A stretch of 64,000 nucleotides of DNA from Psychrobacter glacincola (GTDB lineage Bacteria; Pseudomonadota; Gammaproteobacteria; Pseudomonadales; Moraxellaceae), in the NCBI RefSeq assembly GCF_904846215.1, contig NZ_CAJGZK010000010.1, positions 1-64,000 on the forward strand, read 5' to 3'. Numbering within the stretch: position 1 is the first letter of the stretch; every line of letters begins with the position of its first letter. Position numbers and translations under genes: made by a program. The notes under the pieces are model-generated. The model saw nothing but the letters and a program-made list of their open reading frames with translations, was not told the DNA's origin and searched no databases. Positions 59,602 through 64,000 of this stretch are shown piece after piece.

Positions 59602-59789
59602 AAAGGTATCCTTGTGTTTTGGTTTTCAGTCTTTATGTGCCAACTTTGAGTTTATCAAGTATCAACATATTTAATAAAAAGTCTCGACATACAATGCCAA
59701 TTGAAACAGAGTAATATTATACCCTGCACTTGTGACAGAAAGGTGAAAGCAACAATAATCAAACAGGTCCGCAATCTAGATTATCAAAA

Positions 59790-60629
59790 CTATCGTGCCG
59801 CTTTTTCATCAATCCCTGATAAACCAAAACGTCGACCTAGCTCGTGTAATACCGCATCTGATTCGATATCGAACCATGCCAGTCCAACTAAGGTATGAAA
59901 CCAGACATCTGCCACTTCATAGATAAGCTCATGACGGGCGTCATCATACTGCGCTTTATTGATATTTTCATCGCAATGAGCAAAATCTTTGGCAGCAATG
60001 ATGCTTTCTGTGCTCTCTTCGCCCACTTTTTCTAGTATTTTATTGAGACCTTTGGCGTATAGGCTGGCCACATACGAGCTGCCAGCATCTGCTTGTTTGC
60101 GTTCTACTAATACTTTATCAAGCTGTTGTAAAATCGAGGTTCTACCTGCTTTGGCTTGATCAATATCGGAGCTGACAATGTTATTGGCTGTCGTATCGTT
60201 GGTTTGTGTATGATTAGCTGCTTCATGCGAATGATAAATATCTGCAGGGTCTTTTAGTACTTTATCCACCGTTTGCCATTCAGGCGTTTGCCCGGACAAA
60301 TCCAAACGCTGATAAAAACAAGACTCGCGCCCGGTATGACAAGCGATACCACCTACTTGAGTGACGCTAAGCACAATCACATCGGCATCACAATCGAGAC
60401 GAATATCATGTACACGCTGAGTATGCCCTGATGATTCGCCTTTATGCCATAACTTGGCACGTGAGCGCGAAAAATACACCGCCGTTTGCGTTTCGGCAGT
60501 CAATTGTAGCGATTCAGCATTCATCCACGCCATCATCAGAATACGTCCTGACTTATGATCTTGCGCAATTGCAGGAATCAAACCATCAGTATTAAAGTTT
60601 ACGGCGGTCAGCCAAGCAGGTGAAGTCAT
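59790..60629 (-). CDS. hisIE: Bifunctional phosphoribosyl-AMP cyclohydrolase / phosphoribosyl-ATP pyrophosphatase
   Basis: A 279-residue fusion for histidine-biosynthesis steps 2 and 3. The HisI domain (about 1-125) has [27 protein letters not shown] and [10 protein letters not shown] with zinc cysteines ([11 protein letters not shown]). A linker rich in D, N and T (about 140-165) leads to the HisE domain ([13 protein letters not shown] [33 protein letters not shown]). Placement next to tatA is common in proteobacteria. Confidence 0.95.
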   Translation of the reverse strand: MTSPAWLTAVNFNTDGLIPAIAQDHKSGRILMMAWMNAESLQLTAETQTAVYFSRSRAKLWHKGESSGHTQRVHDIRLDCDADVIVLSVTQVGGIACHTGRESCFYQRLDLSGQTPEWQTVDKVLKDPADIYHSHEAANHTQTNDTTANNIVSSDIDQAKAGRTSILQQLDKVLVERKQADAGSSYVASLYAKGLNKILEKVGEESTESIIAAKDFAHCDENINKAQYDDARHELIYEVADVWFHTLVGLAWFDIESDAVLHELGRRFGLSGIDEKAAR

Positions 60630-60978
60630 AATCTTGTTGTCATCTTATAAGTAGAAAATAATAAAAATCCGCTAAGTATTCGCTAAATAATAGTGATTCA
60701 GCCTATCTGTCATTTATGCGAGCGTTTCATCAACACGCAGTCTCTACTTAAACACAGCTTCGACTGACATTCAATATGTTAAATCAGCAAATGATGAACA
60801 ATTATACCTGAGCTGCATTTTGATAGACCAATAATTGTCAATTAGTCACAATAGATTTGTGAAAACTCACACTCTACTTCCCAAACTTTTATTTATAAAA
60901 TATTTGAAGACAAACATGGGTTAAACGTTATTCATTTTGAATAAGAAGGGTCAGTAAGAGTATGAGGCAAAACTTTCC

Positions 60979-61053
60979 TTGTCAAAACAGCGACCTATCT
61001 GTTAAAATAGCGCCTCCCACCTCGAGGCAAATAGAGGTTTGGTGCCTGTTTTT
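60979..61053 (+). promoter_or_regulatory. rpmI promoter and structured leader with attenuator-like hairpins
   Basis: TTGTCA (60979-60984) and TAAAAT (61003-61008) with 18-bp spacing form a strong sigma-70 promoter. The leader then offers competing pairings: GCCTC (61012-61016) with GAGGC (61024-61028); ACCTC (61019-61023) with GAGGT (61034-61038); and AGGCA (61025-61029) with TGCCT (61043-61047), the last followed by TTTTT. Stems are short. The rest of 60630-60978 shows no gene. Confidence 0.5.
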
Positions 61054-61119
61054 ACAGCTACCAATCATTATTGACTATTTGACGACCAGGTTCTATCAAA
61101 GACAAAGAGGCAAATCATC

Positions 61120-61317
61120 ATGAAAAATAAGATGAAAACCAGAAGCGGTGCCGCTAAACGCTTCAAAAAAACAGCGAACGGTTTTAAGCGTAAGCAAGCA
61201 TTCAAAAGCCATATTTTGACCAAGAAATCACCTAAGCGTATTCGCCAGTTGCGTGGTCTTAAGTTGGTGCACAAGTCTGACGAAGCAGCAGTTCGTCGTA
61301 TGTGCCCATACATTTAA
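61120..61317 (+). CDS. rpmI: 50S ribosomal protein L35
   Basis: A 65-residue basic protein with [34 protein letters not shown] and [26 protein letters not shown] lies eight bases before the first ATG; the second ATG four codons later is the other option. In most gammaproteobacteria infC lies directly upstream; here hisIE is divergent instead. Confidence 0.95.
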
Positions 61318-61467
61318 TAGGCTATCGTCATTTATCTTTAATTAAGCGCTGTTTAATGAATAGCTACTGAATTAAAAATAACTGACTTTGCAATTTGATA
61401 ACGATGTCTATTATCCGATGACATCGTGATTCGTTTAATAATGATTAAAAATATCTTGGAGTAATTT

Positions 61468-61824
61468 ATGGCCCGTGTAAAACGTGGTGTACAGGCGAAT
61501 CGTCGTCACAAAAAAATCTTAAAGCGTGCAAAAGGCTACTACGGTGCCCGTTCACGTGTTTACCGCGTAGCGGTACAAGCAGTAACCAAAGCTGGTCAAT
61601 ATGCTTATCGTGACCGTCGCAACAAAAAACGTACTTTCCGTCGTCTTTGGATTGCACGTATCAATGCTGGTGCACGCTTAAACGGCTTAAGTTATAGCCG
61701 CTTTATCAATGGTATGAAAAAAGCTAACATCTCAATCGATCGTCGCGTACTTGCTGACATCGCTATGCATGATGCAGCGACTTTCACAGCGTTGGTCGAA
61801 AAAGCTAAAGCGGAACTGGCATAA
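61468..61824 (+). CDS. rplT: 50S ribosomal protein L20
   Basis: A 118-residue rRNA-binding protein essential for early 50S assembly: [35 protein letters not shown] is diagnostic, as is [23 protein letters not shown]. It represses its own operon in E. coli. GGAG precedes the ATG. A terminator follows about 100 bp later. Confidence 0.97.
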   Translation: MARVKRGVQANRRHKKILKRAKGYYGARSRVYRVAVQAVTKAGQYAYRDRRNKKRTFRRLWIARINAGARLNGLSYSRFINGMKKANISIDRRVLADIAMHDAATFTALVEKAKAELA

Positions 61825-61923
61825 ATATTAACCTTCCTTTAGGTAGGCTACTTTTTAAGTCGTTATTGACAAGTAGTTATCTACATGGATAGGAATAATA
61901 TTGATTAATAGGTCGATATTAAT

Positions 61924-61953
61924 AAAAGCTACCGCTGGTCGGTGGCTTTTTTT
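61924..61953 (+). terminator. Intrinsic terminator between rplT and pheS
   Basis: AAAGCTACCG and CGGTGGCTTT (one mismatch) around CTGGT are followed by T4-T7. It may be an rplT terminator or an attenuator before pheS. I looked for a phenylalanine-rich leader peptide before it and found none. Confidence 0.8.
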
Positions 61954-62072
61954 ATATCACATTGTCTGACAGCTGATTTTTAGCGCCAGAGTAAAATACG
62001 TTTTTATGAAATAGTTTTTATCATCGTCTAAATATTCAAGCCATTCATATTAATAGTATCGTCGTCACATGA

Positions 62073-63203
<1,131 letters not shown>

Positions 63204-63307
63204 AGTGCTCTTTGTTTATATAAAAAGTGCTCCCTGTTAATATGACAGGTTAATACGCCAACCTTTAATTCAAAATATTTATTATAAAATTCTGATCCGA
63301 GATACTT

Positions 63308-64000
63308 ATGAAAATTAGCGAACAATGGCTACGTCAATGGGTGAATCCCAATAATAACAGTGAACAATTGGCAGACCAACTAACGATGGCTGGGCTTGAG
63401 ATTGATGATCGCTATGCGGTTGCCCGTGCCTTTAGTGGTGTGGTTGTCGGTGAAGTTATCAGCGTCGAGCAACATCCAGATGCGGATAAATTGCGTGTGA
63501 CGCAGGTTAATATTGGTTCAGCTGAGCCGTTACAAATCGTTTGCGGCGCGCCCAATGTCACTGTCGGTATGAAAGTGCCCGTTGCCACCGTCGGTGCTGT
63601 TTTGCCCAGTGATGATGTCAGTAATGGTAAGGCCGGCTTTCAAATTAAGAATGGCAATCTACGCGGTGTGGCTTCTAATGGTATGTTATGCGGCGCATCT
63701 GAGATTGATTTAACCGATAGTATTGATGGTTTGCTTGAGCTACCTGCTGACGCACTAATCGGCATGGATATTCGTGAGTATTTGGGCTTAGACAATCAAA
63801 TCCTAGATATTTCTATCACCCCAAACCGCGGTGATTGCTTTAGCGTACGTGGTATTGCGCGCGAGATCTCAGTGATTAATGATTTGCCTTTACAGATGCC
63901 AAATATTCCTGAAAGCGTTACTACTGATAACGAAAAGATGCCATCTGTGACAGTTGATGCTATTGCAGCTTGCCCGCGTTATTTATTACAATCGATTAGC
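63308..64000 (+). CDS. pheT: Phenylalanine--tRNA ligase subunit beta, N-terminal part (cut by window edge)
   Basis: An open frame from ATG at 63308 to the window end (231 codons) begins MKISEQWLRQWVNPN, with the tRNA-binding OB domain (AFSGVVVGEVISVEQHPDADKL) and DISITPNRGDCFSVRGIARE of the B1 domain. PheT (normally about 790 residues) binds tRNA and edits. It lies 104 bp after pheS. Confidence 0.96.
   Translation, partial: MKISEQWLRQWVNPNNNSEQLADQLTMAGLEIDDRYAVARAFSGVVVGEVISVEQHPDADKLRVTQVNIGSAEPLQIVCGAPNVTVGMKVPVATVGAVLPSDDVSNGKAGFQIKNGNLRGVASNGMLCGASEIDLTDSIDGLLELPADALIGMDIREYLGLDNQILDISITPNRGDCFSVRGIAREISVINDLPLQMPNIPESVTTDNEKMPSVTVDAIAACPRYLLQSIS

Overview
The window looks like chromosome of a Psychrobacter-type gammaproteobacterium (Moraxellaceae). 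The response regulator at 36238-36954 is nearly the same as I remember for Acinetobacter BfmR. The ribosomal, ATP synthase and Tat proteins are typical of the group, and the DNA is moderately AT-rich throughout. This assignment comes from recognising protein families, not from a database search.

Region 1 (1-9487) is a mobile island. The tail of an IS66-family transposase lies at the left edge. It is followed by leftward genes for a recombination-directionality-factor-like protein, a YqaJ exonuclease, a DUF932 protein, a small zinc-ribbon protein, an N-domain paralogue, and an inovirus Gp2/YfjJ-like putative replication protein. A rightward unknown protein (6284-7732) and a P4-type tyrosine integrase (7752-9113) come next. 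The integrase faces the 3' end of tRNA-Ser(GGA) at 9397-9487, the presumed attachment site. Island genes are separated by intrinsic terminators and share leader sequences. The left end of the island is outside the window.

Region 2 (9700-27120) holds a secreted nuclease, a DUF2147 protein, nitrogen control (glnK-amtB), a universal stress protein with a SulP anion transporter, the cell-wall genes murD and ftsW, dksA with gluQ, a cAMP-phosphodiesterase-like protein, and a complete zinc uptake locus (znuA divergent from zur-znuC-znuB, with a palindromic Zur-box candidate between).

Region 3 (27425-35708) is the full F1Fo ATP synthase locus atpIBEFHAGDC, with unusually long gaps that contain hairpins and repeats. 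Region 4 (36238-40880) holds bfmR, bfmS, a 59-residue membrane microprotein and an envZ-like kinase that has no ompR beside it.

Region 5 (41327-64000) is housekeeping: rpsP-rimM-trmD-rplS, uvrC, folA-thyA, a DUF2971 gene, lgt, DUF4139, NRDE, rppH, OsmC, MAPEG, dusC, a short UvrD-type helicase, hisIE-tatABC, and rpmI-rplT-pheS-pheT (pheT cut by the window edge, infC not next to rpmI).

The most unusual signal is a family of four short palindromic elements (about 128-145 bp) in intergenic spacers at 11777, 18626, 37132 and 41029. They share a conserved core of about 35 bp, inner arms that covary, and TATAGTC-type ends. In one copy the core is inverted relative to the outer arms.
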